A stretch of DNA of 64,000 nucleotides from Dankookia rubra (GTDB taxonomy: Bacteria > Pseudomonadota > Alphaproteobacteria > Acetobacterales > Acetobacteraceae): the NCBI RefSeq assembly GCF_004355005.1, contig NZ_SMSJ01000001.1, forward strand, positions 186,001 through 250,000, written 5' to 3'. Under the pieces are notes generated by a model. It had not been told where the DNA came from and did not search any database. It saw nothing but the letters and a program-made list of their open reading frames with translations. Made by a program: the position numbers and the translations under genes. This document shows positions 19,861 to 28,544 of the stretch, in pieces; positions within the stretch are counted from its first letter, which is position 1; each line of letters opens with the position of its first letter.

Positions 19861-20562
19861 CGCATCAACGGCCTCGGGATGTATGGCGGCGGCGGCTGGC
19901 AGAGCCTGCGCGGCGAGAATGTCGCGGCCAACGAGATGGTCGAGGCCGGCGGCGGGCTCTACCACGCCGCCATCCGCACGCCGGAGGAGTCGCTGAACAT
20001 CGACCCGGACTCCCGCTACTTCCACTTCAACTGGAACCTGGGCAATGTCAGCTACGGCCAGGGCGGCTACTTCAGCCCGCAATGGCAGGTGGTGGGGGCG
20101 CTCGGCGCCGACTGGCGGCGGCAATGGGGCGACCTCACTGCCCGGGTGCAGGCAACCGTGGGCTGGCAGCGCTTCCACGAACACGGCGCGCCGGTCTTCC
20201 CGACCGACCGGGCGCTGCAGTCGCAGCTGGAAGCCGAGCCGACGCTCGGCACGGCCGGCAGCAGCGCGCGCTCGGTCGGCGGGCCAATCGGTGGGCTCAG
20301 TGCCAACCTGGAACATGCCGTCAGCCCGGTGCTCCGCCTCGGCGCCATCGGCCGCTTCAGCCATACCGGCAACTACAGCGACGCGGCCGGGCTGCTCTAC
20401 CTGCGCTGGCGGCTGGACAAGCCGCCCGAGGACGTGGCGCCGCTGTTGGCCGGCATGCCGACCCGCTACCCCGCGGGCAGCTGGCCGATGCCGGCCATGC
20501 TGTCGAACGGCGCGCCGGAGCCGGTGCAGCTCAATGGCGGGGCGGCACGGCCGGTACGGTGA
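19861..20562 (+). pseudogene. 3' fragment of bcsC, cellulose export outer-membrane barrel
   Basis: An intact frame of about 230 residues with no start of its own. It matches the C-terminal barrel domain of BcsC: EAGGGLYHAAI, then YFHFNWNLGNVSYGQGGYFSPQ, then GGLSANLEHAVSPVLRLG and the closing YLRWRLD. Complete BcsC has more than 1000 residues with many TPR repeats before this domain; all of that is missing. The aligned part starts near INGLGMYGGGGW, immediately after the acetyltransferase remnant. The stop overlaps the ATG of the next, also broken, gene. Cellulose export by this copy is lost. Confidence 0.75.
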
Positions 20563-21318
20563 TGCGCGCGCTCCTGCTGGCCCTCCTGCTGGTCCTCGGC
20601 CCCGCCGCCGGCCAAGCGGCAGAGCTCTGCGCCGGCCTGCCCGCCCGCCAGCTTGCCCCGCGCGAGGTGAAGCCGGAACCGCTGACCGACCAGGGCTGGC
20701 TCTCGCGGGTCGGCGAGCTGGAACGCCAGGTCCTGGGGCCGGAGGCCAATCCGGCGCAGCTGCTTTTCCTCGGCGATCCACCGGTGCAGGGCTGGGCGCC
20801 GCTGATCTTCGAGCATTTCTACGGCGACCGCGGCGCGCTGAATCTCGGCGCCGGCGGCGATACGACCCAAAGCCTGCTCTGGCGGCTGGCGCGGCTGCCG
20901 CTCGGCGCCACGCTGCGGCCGCGGCTGGCGGTGCTGCTGGTCGGCACCAACAACACCGCCGCCGGCAGCCGGCCGGAGAATACCGCGCTCGGCATCGCCT
21001 AGGTGGTGCGGACCATCCGCCGCCGCTCGCCGCAGACCCGGGTGCTGCTGGTCGGGCTGCCGCCGCGTGCCGGCGTGCCGGCGTGCCGGCGTGCCGGCGT
21101 AGCCGATGCGGGCAGCGAACGAGCGGTTCAATGCCCTGGTCGCCGGCTGCGTCGATGGGCAGACGGTGTTCTACACCGCGCCGGGCTGAACGGTGGTGGA
21201 CCGGGCGGGGCGGCTCTCGGACCAGATCGCCTACGACTACCTGCACCTGACCTGGCTGGGCTACGGCATCCCCTCGGCGGCGCTGGAGCCGCAGATCCGC
21301 CGGCTGCTCTGGAACTGA
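20562..21318 (+). pseudogene. Broken SGNH/GDSL hydrolase
   Basis: Starts with a signal peptide (MRALLLALLLVLGPAAGQAAE). Block I reads FLGDPPVQGW where the active-site Ser of GDS is Pro; block III is VLLVGTNN. A TAG stop at 21000-21002 interrupts the frame, and a run of four 8-base repeats at 21068-21099 precedes a second frame change. The catalytic D-x-x-H survives in another frame as YDYLHLTWLGYG near the end. Position right after bcsC resembles the bcsX slot in acetic-acid-bacterial cellulose operons, but the equivalence is inference. Confidence 0.7.
21068..21099 (+). repeat. Four tandem copies of an 8-base unit
   Basis: The unit GTGCCGGC is repeated four times without error inside the broken hydrolase gene. 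Eight is not a multiple of three, so gain or loss of one unit shifts the frame. This looks like slipped-strand expansion in a gene no longer under selection. Confidence 0.85.
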
Positions 21319-21397
21319 CCCCGCCGTGACGTGATGCCGCAAACGCTTCCCCGACCTGGCCGCGGCGGTCTACGCCGGTCCGGGAAGGGGACCGGGC

Positions 21398-22474
21398 ATG
21401 GCGGAGGCACGGGGCGGGCTGCTGCCCGGGCTGCATGGGCTGCGGGCAACGGCCGCGCTGATGGTGCTGCTGTTCCACCTGCATGCCATCCCGCAGCTCG
21501 CGGTTCCCGGCCTGCTGCCCTGGATCGCCACCCATTTCGGGCTTGGCGTGCACCTGTTCTTCGCGCTCTCGGCCTTCTCCCTCGCCTGGGCCAACCCGCA
21601 GGCGGCGAGCCGGCCGGGGCCCTATCTGGTCAAGCGCTTCTTCCGCATCGCGCCGCTCTATTGGCTGCTGACGACGCTGATCATGCTGGTCGCGCGCTGG
21701 CCGGGGACCGGGCGGGTGCTGGCGGAATACGGCTTCGCCTTCAACTTCGTCCCCGGCTGGCATGGCGGGCTGGTGCCGGCCGGCTGGACTGTCGGCGTCG
21801 AGATGCCCTTCTATCTGCTGCTGCCGCTGCTGCTGCGGATCCGCGGGATCGCCGGAATGGCACTGGCCTCGGTCCTGGCGACGGCGCTGTCCTGGGCCAC
21901 CCGGGTCTGGCTGGAGGCGGCGATGCCCGGCAGCGACTACCCGCAGGTGGCGCTGGCCAGCAATGCCTGGGTCTTCGTCGTCGCCCTGCTGGCCTTCCGG
22001 ATCTTCGAGCGGGTCCGCGGCACGCCGCGGGAGGGCGCGACAGCCGCCGCTGCCGCGGGGCTTGGTCTCGGGCTGCTCGGCTTCCTGCTCTCGCCGCTGG
22101 CCGCGCCGCTGGCCGGGCCGGGCAACATCGACCTGCTGCTCTTCGGCCCCGGCTTCGCCGCACTCTGCCTCTGGCAGTCCCTGCGGCCCTCCTGGTTGAT
22201 GCGCGCCCGGCCCGCGCTCTGGCTGGGGGAACGGAGCTACAGCGTCTACCTCGCGCATTTCGCGCTGATCATGGCGCTGCGCCCGGTCTATGCGCGGATC
22301 GTGGAGGCGCTGGGCCAGGGCGGGGCGGCCTATCTCGCCTGTCTCGCCATCACCCTGCCGCCGCTCTGCCTCGCCGCGGCGCTCGGCTACCGGCTGGTGG
22401 AGCAGCCGGGGATCGCACTCGGCCGTTGGCTGATCCGGCGGCGGGAGAAGCGGGCGGCGCTGGCCGCGGCCTGA
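21398..22474 (+). CDS. Acyltransferase 3 family membrane protein
   Basis: A 358-residue integral membrane acyltransferase (OafA/YrhL type) with about ten membrane segments. The N-terminal GLHGLRATAALMVLLFHLHAIP contains the conserved R and the active-site-region His, and FFRIAPLYWLLTTL matches the family's R-x-x-R-[IL]-x-P block in simplified form. GERSYSVYLAHFALI near the C-terminus is typical. It would move acyl groups to a periplasmic sugar polymer. It is the only undamaged gene in this decayed locus; its place after bcsC and an SGNH gene resembles bcsY of acetic-acid bacteria. Confidence 0.87.
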   Translation: MAEARGGLLPGLHGLRATAALMVLLFHLHAIPQLAVPGLLPWIATHFGLGVHLFFALSAFSLAWANPQAASRPGPYLVKRFFRIAPLYWLLTTLIMLVARWPGTGRVLAEYGFAFNFVPGWHGGLVPAGWTVGVEMPFYLLLPLLLRIRGIAGMALASVLATALSWATRVWLEAAMPGSDYPQVALASNAWVFVVALLAFRIFERVRGTPREGATAAAAAGLGLGLLGFLLSPLAAPLAGPGNIDLLLFGPGFAALCLWQSLRPSWLMRARPALWLGERSYSVYLAHFALIMALRPVYARIVEALGQGGAAYLACLAITLPPLCLAAALGYRLVEQPGIALGRWLIRRREKRAALAAA

Positions 22475-22561
22475 AGGCAAAGTCCGGGGTGGAGATATCC
22501 TCCCCGGCCCCTTCCCTGTTTCTGGCGGTCGTCGCGCGGCGCGCGCCGACTCCGGCCTGCT

Positions 22562-23225
22562 TCACCACCTCGTCAGGAATTCCCGCTCCTCCGTCCCGAC
22601 CGGCTGCCCGACCACGCGTTCGGGAATTTCCCAGACCACCAGCTTCGGCCTCGCCTCGTGCCATGCCGCACCCGTGAAATACGCCCGCGCCGCGCGGGCG
22701 AAGCCGCCGCCGGCCCTGACATAACTGGCGACCGTGGATGCCAGCGCCTGCTGCAGCCAGCCATTAAAATTGGCATTCACCGAATGGGAGGAGCTGAGCA
22801 GCACCACCTCGGCCGGCGGCGTCTCGTCCAGCAGGCCCGCGGCCTCGCCGGCGGCTTCCGTGCGTTCGGGGTATTGCCGGTCCGGCGCCGGGCGCAGCGC
22901 ATCGGGCGCCGCATCGAGACTCATCAGCCGCAGCAGGTCGCCGGGGTCATCGGCCTGCTCGGGCGCGGCAATGGTGCGGAAGGGCTCGGCACGGCGCAGC
23001 GGCAGGGCGGCGGTAGCCTCGGCGATGGCCGCGGCTGCGGCGGCCGCGCCGGCCTGGTTCCAGTGCGTGTCGGTGCGCCAAGGCCTCGAGCGTCAGAGTC
23101 TCGGCGACCCGCGCCCGGGTCGCCCGCGCGCGGAGCGCCGCGCTCCCCTGCCAGGCGCCCCAGCCGAGCAGGGCGAGCATCGCCAGGGCATAGGCGCGGG
23201 CGGTACGGGGCCGGGGTTCGTCCAT
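22562..23225 (-). pseudogene. Broken second AlgX/AlgJ-like O-acetyltransferase
   Basis: The ATG at 23225 opens with a membrane anchor (ARAYALAMLALLGWGAWQG). After about 45 residues the frame jumps directly to TDTHWNQAG, the active-site DHHW block, and continues to a normal-looking C-terminus (PPAEVVLLSSSHSVNANFNGWLQQAL, with SSSHS in the SGNH Ser position). The roughly 200 residues that normally separate anchor and DTHW are missing and the joint is out of frame, so an internal deletion destroyed the gene. It follows the AlgI-like gene by eight bases, the usual algI-algJ order. Confidence 0.7.
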
Positions 23226-23232
23226 CGCCGCC

Positions 23233-24566
23233 TCAGAACTGGAAGTACAGGAAGGGCACCGCGGCGCGGCTGTAGAGCGCGACGATGCCGATGACGAAGC
23301 CGAGCAGGGGCCCGGTGGCGGCGGCAGCCCGCGCCACCCCCGTCCGGCACCCGGCCGCACCGCAGCGCCGGCGCATAGACCAGCCCGCCCGCCAGGCCGA
23401 GGCACCACCATTGGTCCGGCGTCACCTGCCAGAGCAGCGCGTCGGAGAAGCCGGCGCCGTTCAGCCCGAGCATGCCGCGATACATCGCCCAGGTGCCGGC
23501 GATGCTCGGCGCCCGGAAGGTCACCCAGCCGATCACCACGCCCAGCATCAGCAGCGGGTTGCCGAGGTTCCAGGGCAGCCGCCCGGCCCAGCCGCGGTGC
23601 AGCGCCAGCAGCCCGCCATGCCAGGCGCCCCATAGCAGGAAGGTCCAGTTGGCGCCGTGCCAGAAGCCGCCGATCACCATGGTGGCCAGCAGGTTGAGGT
23701 AGGTCCGCAGCGGCCCGCGCCGGTGCCAGCGCTGCCAGAACTCCTGGATCGAGCCCGCTAGGTAGGGGTGGTCGAAATTCTCCGGGAAGCGGAAGCCGCA
23801 CATCAGGGCGAGGCCGATCGTCATGGCGGAATAGCCGGCGAAGTCGAAGAAGAGCTGCAGCGCATAGGCCACCGCCCCGGCCCAGCCTCGGCCAGGGTCG
23901 GCGCCGGCAGCGCGAAGGCGGCCTCGACCATCGGCGCCAGCGTGTCGGCGACCAGCACTTTGGCGGCGAAGCCCAGCATGAAGCGCCGCGCGCCAAGGCC
24001 GAAGAGCGCGAGGCTATGGCGGCGAGACGTCAGGTCCCGCTCGATCTCGGCATAGCGGACGATCGGCCCGGCGGTGAGCTGGCTGAAGATCGCCTTGTAG
24101 GCGACATAGTCGACGAAGCGGCGGCTGACCGGCACGTCCCCGCGATGCAGGTCCGCCAGGTAGCTGACGGATTGCAGCACGTAGAAGGACAGGCCGATCG
24201 GCAGCAGGAGCTCCGCCCAGCCCAGCGGCGGCAGGCACCAGCCGGCGCGCAGCGCGTTCAGCGTCTCGACGCCGAAATTGGCGTACTTGAACCAGGCGAG
24301 GACGCCGAGATTGCCGGCGAGGCCCAGCAGCAACAGGCGCCTGCCCGCCGGGCTGCGCGGGCCGAGCGCGTCCATCGCCCGGGCGACCAGGAAGGTGAAG
24401 ACGGTGACGCCGGCCAGCAGCGCCAGGAAATTCACACGCCACCAAGCATAGAAGGCCCAGGAGACGAGGAGGATCGGCCAGTTCCGCAGCCGTGCCGGAG
24501 TCAGGACATAGGCGGCGAAGAAGATTGGCAGGAACAGAAGAGGAATTCGAAGGAGGCGAAGATCAT
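23233..24566 (-). pseudogene. Broken AlgI-like MBOAT O-acyltransferase
   Basis: The start MIFASFEFLF and the end AVPFLYFQF are both typical of AlgI-type proteins, but the frame changes at least three times: near 24540 (one base lost, after which LPIFFAAYVLTPARLRNWPIL follows), near 23880 (before ALQLFFDFAGYSAMTIGL) and near 23330. The catalytic His motif GGFWHGANWTF remains. Between RWH and LRTYLNLLATMV the SLS-x-W-x-x-DYLY-x-PLG segment expected in the family is deleted. In life it would have carried acetyl groups across the inner membrane for the AlgJ-like partner. Confidence 0.8.
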
Positions 24567-24703
24567 GCCGGCCGCCCGACCACGACGGGGCCGGCCGTCG
24601 GGTGCGGCCGGCCCTCCACCTCTGAATGGTTCATGGCCTTGCCCGTTCGAGGTAAGGGCGAATAAGTCCAGTGGAAACTGTTCCGCGAGAGTCGTCCTAT
24701 TCG

Positions 24704-25483
24704 TTAGCCGCGGTGCCGATTGGCGAAGCCGCCGAGCATCCGGCGCGGCTCGTTGGTGTCCCAGGCGGCGGAGAAGGCGGGGATGCCGGCGGCGACGGCC
24801 TCGCCGATCGGCAGGTCCTCCCATTGCCGGATCAGCCGCTTCTGCAGCCGCAGCGCCTGCCGCCCGGCGGCGCCGAGATGGCCGAGCCACTCCGCCACCG
24901 CTTGGTCCAGTCCATCGGCCGGCACCACCCGTTCGAGGAAGCCCCAGTCCAGCGCCTCGGCCGCGCCGATGGTCTCGCCCAGCAGCAGCAGGCGGCGGGT
25001 GCGGCCCCAGCCGATCAGCCCGGGCAGCAACGCGGCCTCGACCACCGAGGGGATGCCGACCCGGACCTCCGGCATGCCGAACTGCGCGTGGTCGGCGGCG
25101 ATCCGCAGGTCGCAGGCAGCGGCGAGCTCGAGCCCGGCGCCGAGCGTCCAGCCGTTGATCCGGCCGATCACCGGCACCGGGCAGTCGCGCACCGCGCGGC
25201 AGCAGCCATGCACGAGGGTGATGAAGGCCCGCGCCGCCTCGCCGTCGCCGAGCCCGGCCATGACGGTGATGTCGGCGCCGCCGACGAAGCTCTTCGGCCC
25301 GGCGCCGGTCAGCACCGCGGCGTGCAGCGCCTCGTCCGCCGAGAGCCGGGCCATGGCGGCGGCGAATTCCAGCATCAGCGCCGGGTTCAGCGTATTCAGC
25401 TTCGCCTCGTGCGCGATGGTGACGAAGGCGACGCGGCCGGTTGCCGGCGCCTCGCGGATCTCGACCTGGATTTCGCCGGCCAT
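24704..25483 (-). CDS. Enoyl-CoA hydratase/isomerase family protein
   Basis: A 259-residue crotonase-fold protein: oxyanion segments KSFVGGADITVMAGL and NGWTLGAGLELAAACDLRIAAD, and PEVRVGIPSVVEAALLP, with the Glu of PEVRVG in a catalytic position. I start at the ATG at 25483 behind a GGGGGAGAG site; a longer open frame has no family match. It differs clearly in sequence from the other hydratase at 12.1 kb. It is not in an operon with recognisable beta-oxidation genes. Confidence 0.88.
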   Translation of the reverse strand: MAGEIQVEIREAPATGRVAFVTIAHEAKLNTLNPALMLEFAAAMARLSADEALHAAVLTGAGPKSFVGGADITVMAGLGDGEAARAFITLVHGCCRAVRDCPVPVIGRINGWTLGAGLELAAACDLRIAADHAQFGMPEVRVGIPSVVEAALLPGLIGWGRTRRLLLLGETIGAAEALDWGFLERVVPADGLDQAVAEWLGHLGAAGRQALRLQKRLIRQWEDLPIGEAVAAGIPAFSAAWDTNEPRRMLGGFANRHRG

Positions 25484-25655
25484 AGCAGTCTCTCCCCCGA
25501 AGTCATCGGGGGTCAGGGTAGCGCGGGATGCCGCGACGCGGGAGTTGGTTGCCGCCGCATCACATTCCACCAATGCCGAAACCCCGTGATTGGACCTTCG
25601 CAACGGATAAGGGAATTCTGGACGCGAGGATTGCCCCCAAGGGGTGGAGGACAGC

Positions 25656-25940
25656 ATGGACGGGGACGCCATGGGCAGCGCGGCGGCTGAGGAGCCGCGG
25701 CCGTCGGCCCGCAGGATGAACGACGCGCCGTTGCGGGCGGCGCTGGAGAACCGCCGTGGCCGGGTCTTCGACGAGGCGCTGTCGGGCGTCTGCTACACCC
25801 ATGGCGTGCGGCTCGGCCTGGCAGGCGACCCGCTGCCGCGCTGGCTGCCGACCGCCCCCCGCTGGGCGCGGGAAGCGCTGCGGACCGGCCATGCCAGTGG
25901 CACCGCCATCTCCGGCCGGGGCGCGGACGCCCCGGCCTGA
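25656..25940 (+). CDS. Hypothetical protein, 94 residues
   Basis: A small soluble protein beginning MDGDAMGSAAAEEP, with a GGTGGAGG ribosome site five bases before the ATG. After an acidic, low-complexity start it has a compact-looking centre (NDAPLRAALENRRGRVFDEALSGVCYTHGVRLGL) and ends in an Ala/Gly tail. I recognise no family. Divergent from the hydratase and convergent with another small unknown gene. Confidence 0.6.
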   Translation: MDGDAMGSAAAEEPRPSARRMNDAPLRAALENRRGRVFDEALSGVCYTHGVRLGLAGDPLPRWLPTAPRWAREALRTGHASGTAISGRGADAPA

Positions 25941-25944
25941 GGCG

Positions 25945-26202
25945 TTAGATCGGGTTGGCCGGGATCGTCGCCTCGCCCTCGTCCGGCAGGTCGGACAGGG
26001 TGTCGGAGGGCTCGTCGCGCCAGCCGGAGCGGCGGTCCATGGCCTTCCGCGCCAGCATGGCGCCGCCGACGATCCCGGCACCGACGCCGATGCCGGCCAG
26101 GAAGGGACCGATCCCGGCCAGCATGGCCATGCCGCCCATAGCGGTGCCGGCCATGGTCATGGGGCCAGGAAGGCCGAGCGGATTGCAACGCGGCAGGAAC
26201 AT
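25945..26202 (-). CDS. Small glycine-rich membrane protein, unknown function
   Basis: An 85-residue protein: a long Gly/Ala/Met/Ile-rich hydrophobic stretch (MAMLAGIGPFLAGIGVGAGIVGGAML) that can span the membrane once or as a glycine-zipper hairpin, then a charged tail (RKAMDRRSGW, SDTLSDLPDEGEA). Two in-frame ATGs compete; the second, at 26202, is better spaced from the AGGGG site, the first is at 26211. No family recognised. Glycine-zipper proteins of this shape are often envelope stress or surface proteins, but that is only a resemblance. Confidence 0.5.
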   Translation of the reverse strand: MFLPRCNPLGLPGPMTMAGTAMGGMAMLAGIGPFLAGIGVGAGIVGGAMLARKAMDRRSGWRDEPSDTLSDLPDEGEATIPANPI

Positions 26203-26280
26203 TCGAATCATCCCCTGAAGGCTGGCCAGGATAGTGGCGCCTCGGGCGGCAACCACAAGGCCGCGCCGGGTATCGTGGGC

Positions 26281-26390
26281 GGCCCGGTTCAGCCCTGCGC
26301 GCCTTCCGGCGCTTCGGCCATCGGGCCACTCGATATTCTGGGCGGGCCGATTCAGCCCTGCGCGCCTTCCGACGCTTCGGCCATCGGGCC
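26281..26390. repeat. Tandem duplication covering the 3' end of pqqE
   Basis: Two 47-base copies, 26281-26327 and 26344-26390, start 63 bases apart and differ at three positions. The copy at 26344-26390 contains the last codons and stop of pqqE; the other is the extra copy downstream of the stop and again encodes MAEAPEGAQG plus a stop. The duplication is recent enough to be nearly identical. Confidence 0.85.
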
Positions 26391-27515
26391 GCCATGCCTC
26401 GGATCCTTCCGCGGTTCGCGGTAGGTGAACCCCTCCCCCGCCCCGGCCGCCGCGCCGACCGCCAGCGACAGCACGGCATGGTGGGGCGAGAGGACGCAGG
26501 CCGGGTCGGTGGCGGCGGCATCGCCGAGCAGGGCGAAGGCTTGGCAGCGGCAGCCGCCCCAGTCGAGTTCCGCCCGCTCGCAGCCCTGACAGGGTGCCGG
26601 CATCCAGGCCGTGCCGCGGAAGCGGTTAAAGGCCTCGGAATGCTCCCAGGCCTCCCGCAGCGAGACCTCCCGGACATTGGGGAAGTCGAAGCCCGGCAAG
26701 CTTTCCGCCGCGTGGCAGGGCAGCACCCGGCCGGCCGGCGAGACCGCCAGGAACTGGCGTCCCCAGCCGCCCATGCAGGCCTTCGGGCGCTTCGCGTAGT
26801 AGTCCGGCACGACATAGTCGATCACCAGCCGCCCCCGCAGGTCGCGCCGCGCCGCCTCGACCGTCGCGGTCGCGGCCTCGAGCTGGTCGCGGGTCGGCAG
26901 CAGGGCGTCGCGGTTGGCCAGGGCCCAGCCGTAATACTGCACGTGCGCCACTTCCAGCCGCCCGGCGCCGAGCTCGAGCGCGAGATCGATGAGTTGCGGC
27001 AGCCGGTCCAGGTTCTGCCGGTGCACCACGGCGTTGAGCGTCAGCGGCAACCCGGCCTCATGCACGCGGTTCGCGAATTCCAGCTTCCGCGCATGCCCGC
27101 CGCGATATCCGCCGATGCGGTCGGCCGAGCCCGGCTCGGCGTCCTGCACCGAGAGCTGGACATGGTCGAGCCCGGCCTCGACCAGCGCCTGCAGCTTCGT
27201 CTCCCCGGTCAACACGCCCGAGGTGATGAGGTTGGTGTAGAGCCCGGCCTCGCTGGCAGCGCGGACGATCTCGCGGATGTCGCGCCGTGCGGTCGGCTCG
27301 CCGCCGGAAAGGTGCACCTGCAGGCAGCCGAGCGCCGCGGCTTCCTGGAAGACGCGGGCCCAGGTCGCGGTGTCGAGTTCCTGCGCCACCCGGGCCAGCT
27401 CGGTCGGGTTGGAGCAATAGGGGCAGCGCAGCGGGCAGCGATGGGTAAGTTCCGCGAGCAGCGCCAGCGGGGCGGCGGGGGCGGCGGTCTTGGCGCGAGC
27501 CGGGATGGTCGTCAT
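26352..27515 (-). CDS. pqqE: PQQ biosynthesis radical SAM enzyme PqqE
   Basis: A 387-residue radical SAM protein. The 4Fe-4S/SAM motif CPLRCPYC gives Cys27, Cys31 and Cys34, preceded by AELTHR as usual in PqqE. The C-terminal SPASM region has Cys residues for auxiliary clusters ([40 protein letters not shown]). It forms the Glu-Tyr carbon bond in PqqA, presented by PqqD, as the first step to PQQ. The gene is 28 bases after pqqD. Its last codons lie inside a tandem duplication. Confidence 0.96.
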   Translation of the reverse strand: MTTIPARAKTAAPAAPLALLAELTHRCPLRCPYCSNPTELARVAQELDTATWARVFQEAAALGCLQVHLSGGEPTARRDIREIVRAASEAGLYTNLITSGVLTGETKLQALVEAGLDHVQLSVQDAEPGSADRIGGYRGGHARKLEFANRVHEAGLPLTLNAVVHRQNLDRLPQLIDLALELGAGRLEVAHVQYYGWALANRDALLPTRDQLEAATATVEAARRDLRGRLVIDYVVPDYYAKRPKACMGGWGRQFLAVSPAGRVLPCHAAESLPGFDFPNVREVSLREAWEHSEAFNRFRGTAWMPAPCQGCERAELDWGGCRCQAFALLGDAAATDPACVLSPHHAVLSLAVGAAAGAGEGFTYREPRKDPRHGGPMAEASEGAQG

Positions 27516-27543
27516 GCCGCACCATATGGGTATGTGGGCGGGA

Positions 27544-27813
27544 TCATGCCGTCACCACGCCCTTGGCAGTCAGGTCGTCCAGCATGGCGACGACATCGGT
27601 CATGATCTCGCCCCGCGGCGCGGCGAAGCGGGCGGCGAGGTCGTCCACCATGGCGTCGACGCTGCGGGCGCCATCCACCAGACGCAACACCTCCAGCGCG
27701 ATCTCGTCCGGGACGAACATGCGTTCCGGCCCCATCACCACCCATTGGTTCCGCGTCTTGTCCTCCCGCAGCTTCATGCCGCGGCCGAGGCGAGGGATGG
27801 CGGTGCCGTCCAT
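27544..27813 (-). CDS. pqqD: PQQ biosynthesis peptide chaperone PqqD
   Basis: An 89-residue protein starting [24 protein letters not shown], with the domain continuing through [22 protein letters not shown]. It binds the PqqA peptide and brings it to PqqE. The ATG overlaps the pqqC stop by one base pattern ATGA; a longer open frame upstream only overlaps pqqC and is not used. Confidence 0.95.
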   Translation of the reverse strand: MDGTAIPRLGRGMKLREDKTRNQWVVMGPERMFVPDEIALEVLRLVDGARSVDAMVDDLAARFAAPRGEIMTDVVAMLDDLTAKGVVTA

Positions 27814-28544
27814 CAGGGCCTCCAGGCTCCCGGCGGGATGTTGCCAGGCTCGACATAGGCATAGTGCAGCGCGTCGAGCTGGGCCCAGAGCAGGTCGCAC
27901 TTGAAGCGGAGCGCGTCCATCACCTGCTCCTGCTCCTCCCGCGTCCGCGCCTCCCGCTTCACGTAGCCAAGGGCGAATTCCACGTCCTGCGGCGCCTGGG
28001 TCAGGCGCGGGGTGAAATAGGCCAGCGTCTCCGCGCTGACGAAATCGTAGCCGCGTAGCATGCCGGAGACGCGCTGGGAGATGATGTCGGGGGAGAACAT
28101 CTCGGTCAGCGAGGACGCCACGGCTTCCAGCACCGACCTGTACTTGACGAAGTTGACATAGGCATCGACGGCGTGGCGCGTCCCCGGCAGCAGGCCGCGC
28201 AGCGAGACGACGTAGTCGCGGTCGAGGCCGAGCCCGTCGGTCAGCTTCAGCCAGCGCTCGACGCCGCCCGGCTTGGTGCCGTCGCCGTCATGGTCGACGA
28301 TCCGCCGTCGCCATTCCCGCCGCAGCTCCGGCGTCGGCAGCCGGCCGAGCACCGCCGCGTCCTTCGCCGGGATGCTGGCCTGGTAGTAGTAGCGGTTCAG
28401 CGCCCAGGCCTGGACCTGCGGCTTGGTCAGCCTGCCGCCATGCAGCAGGTGATGGAAGGGATGGTGGATGTGGTAGCGCTCGTCGCCGATGGCGCGGAGT
28501 CGGCGTTCCAGCTCGTCCGGGGCAAGCAATTCCGTCTCGCTCAC
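27813..28544 (-). CDS. pqqC: Pyrroloquinoline-quinone synthase PqqC
   Basis: A 243-residue helical oxidase, normal for the family. It carries out the last ring closure and eight-electron oxidation to PQQ. Visible family blocks: YHIHHPFHHLLHGGRLTKPQ, in which the His residues line the active site, WALNRYYYQASIPAKDA, and RQ-poor but conserved EALVASSLTEMFSP-like segment (here LEAVASSLTEMFSPDII). It overlaps pqqB and pqqD by four bases or fewer at each end. Confidence 0.96.
   Translation of the reverse strand: MSETELLAPDELERRLRAIGDERYHIHHPFHHLLHGGRLTKPQVQAWALNRYYYQASIPAKDAAVLGRLPTPELRREWRRRIVDHDGDGTKPGGVERWLKLTDGLGLDRDYVVSLRGLLPGTRHAVDAYVNFVKYRSVLEAVASSLTEMFSPDIISQRVSGMLRGYDFVSAETLAYFTPRLTQAPQDVEFALGYVKREARTREEQEQVMDALRFKCDLLWAQLDALHYAYVEPGNIPPGAWRP

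Noticed and set aside
21068-21099. Short tandem repeat as a possible CRISPR or regulatory array
   Set aside because: Units are 8 bases with no spacers; it is simple slippage inside a pseudogene.
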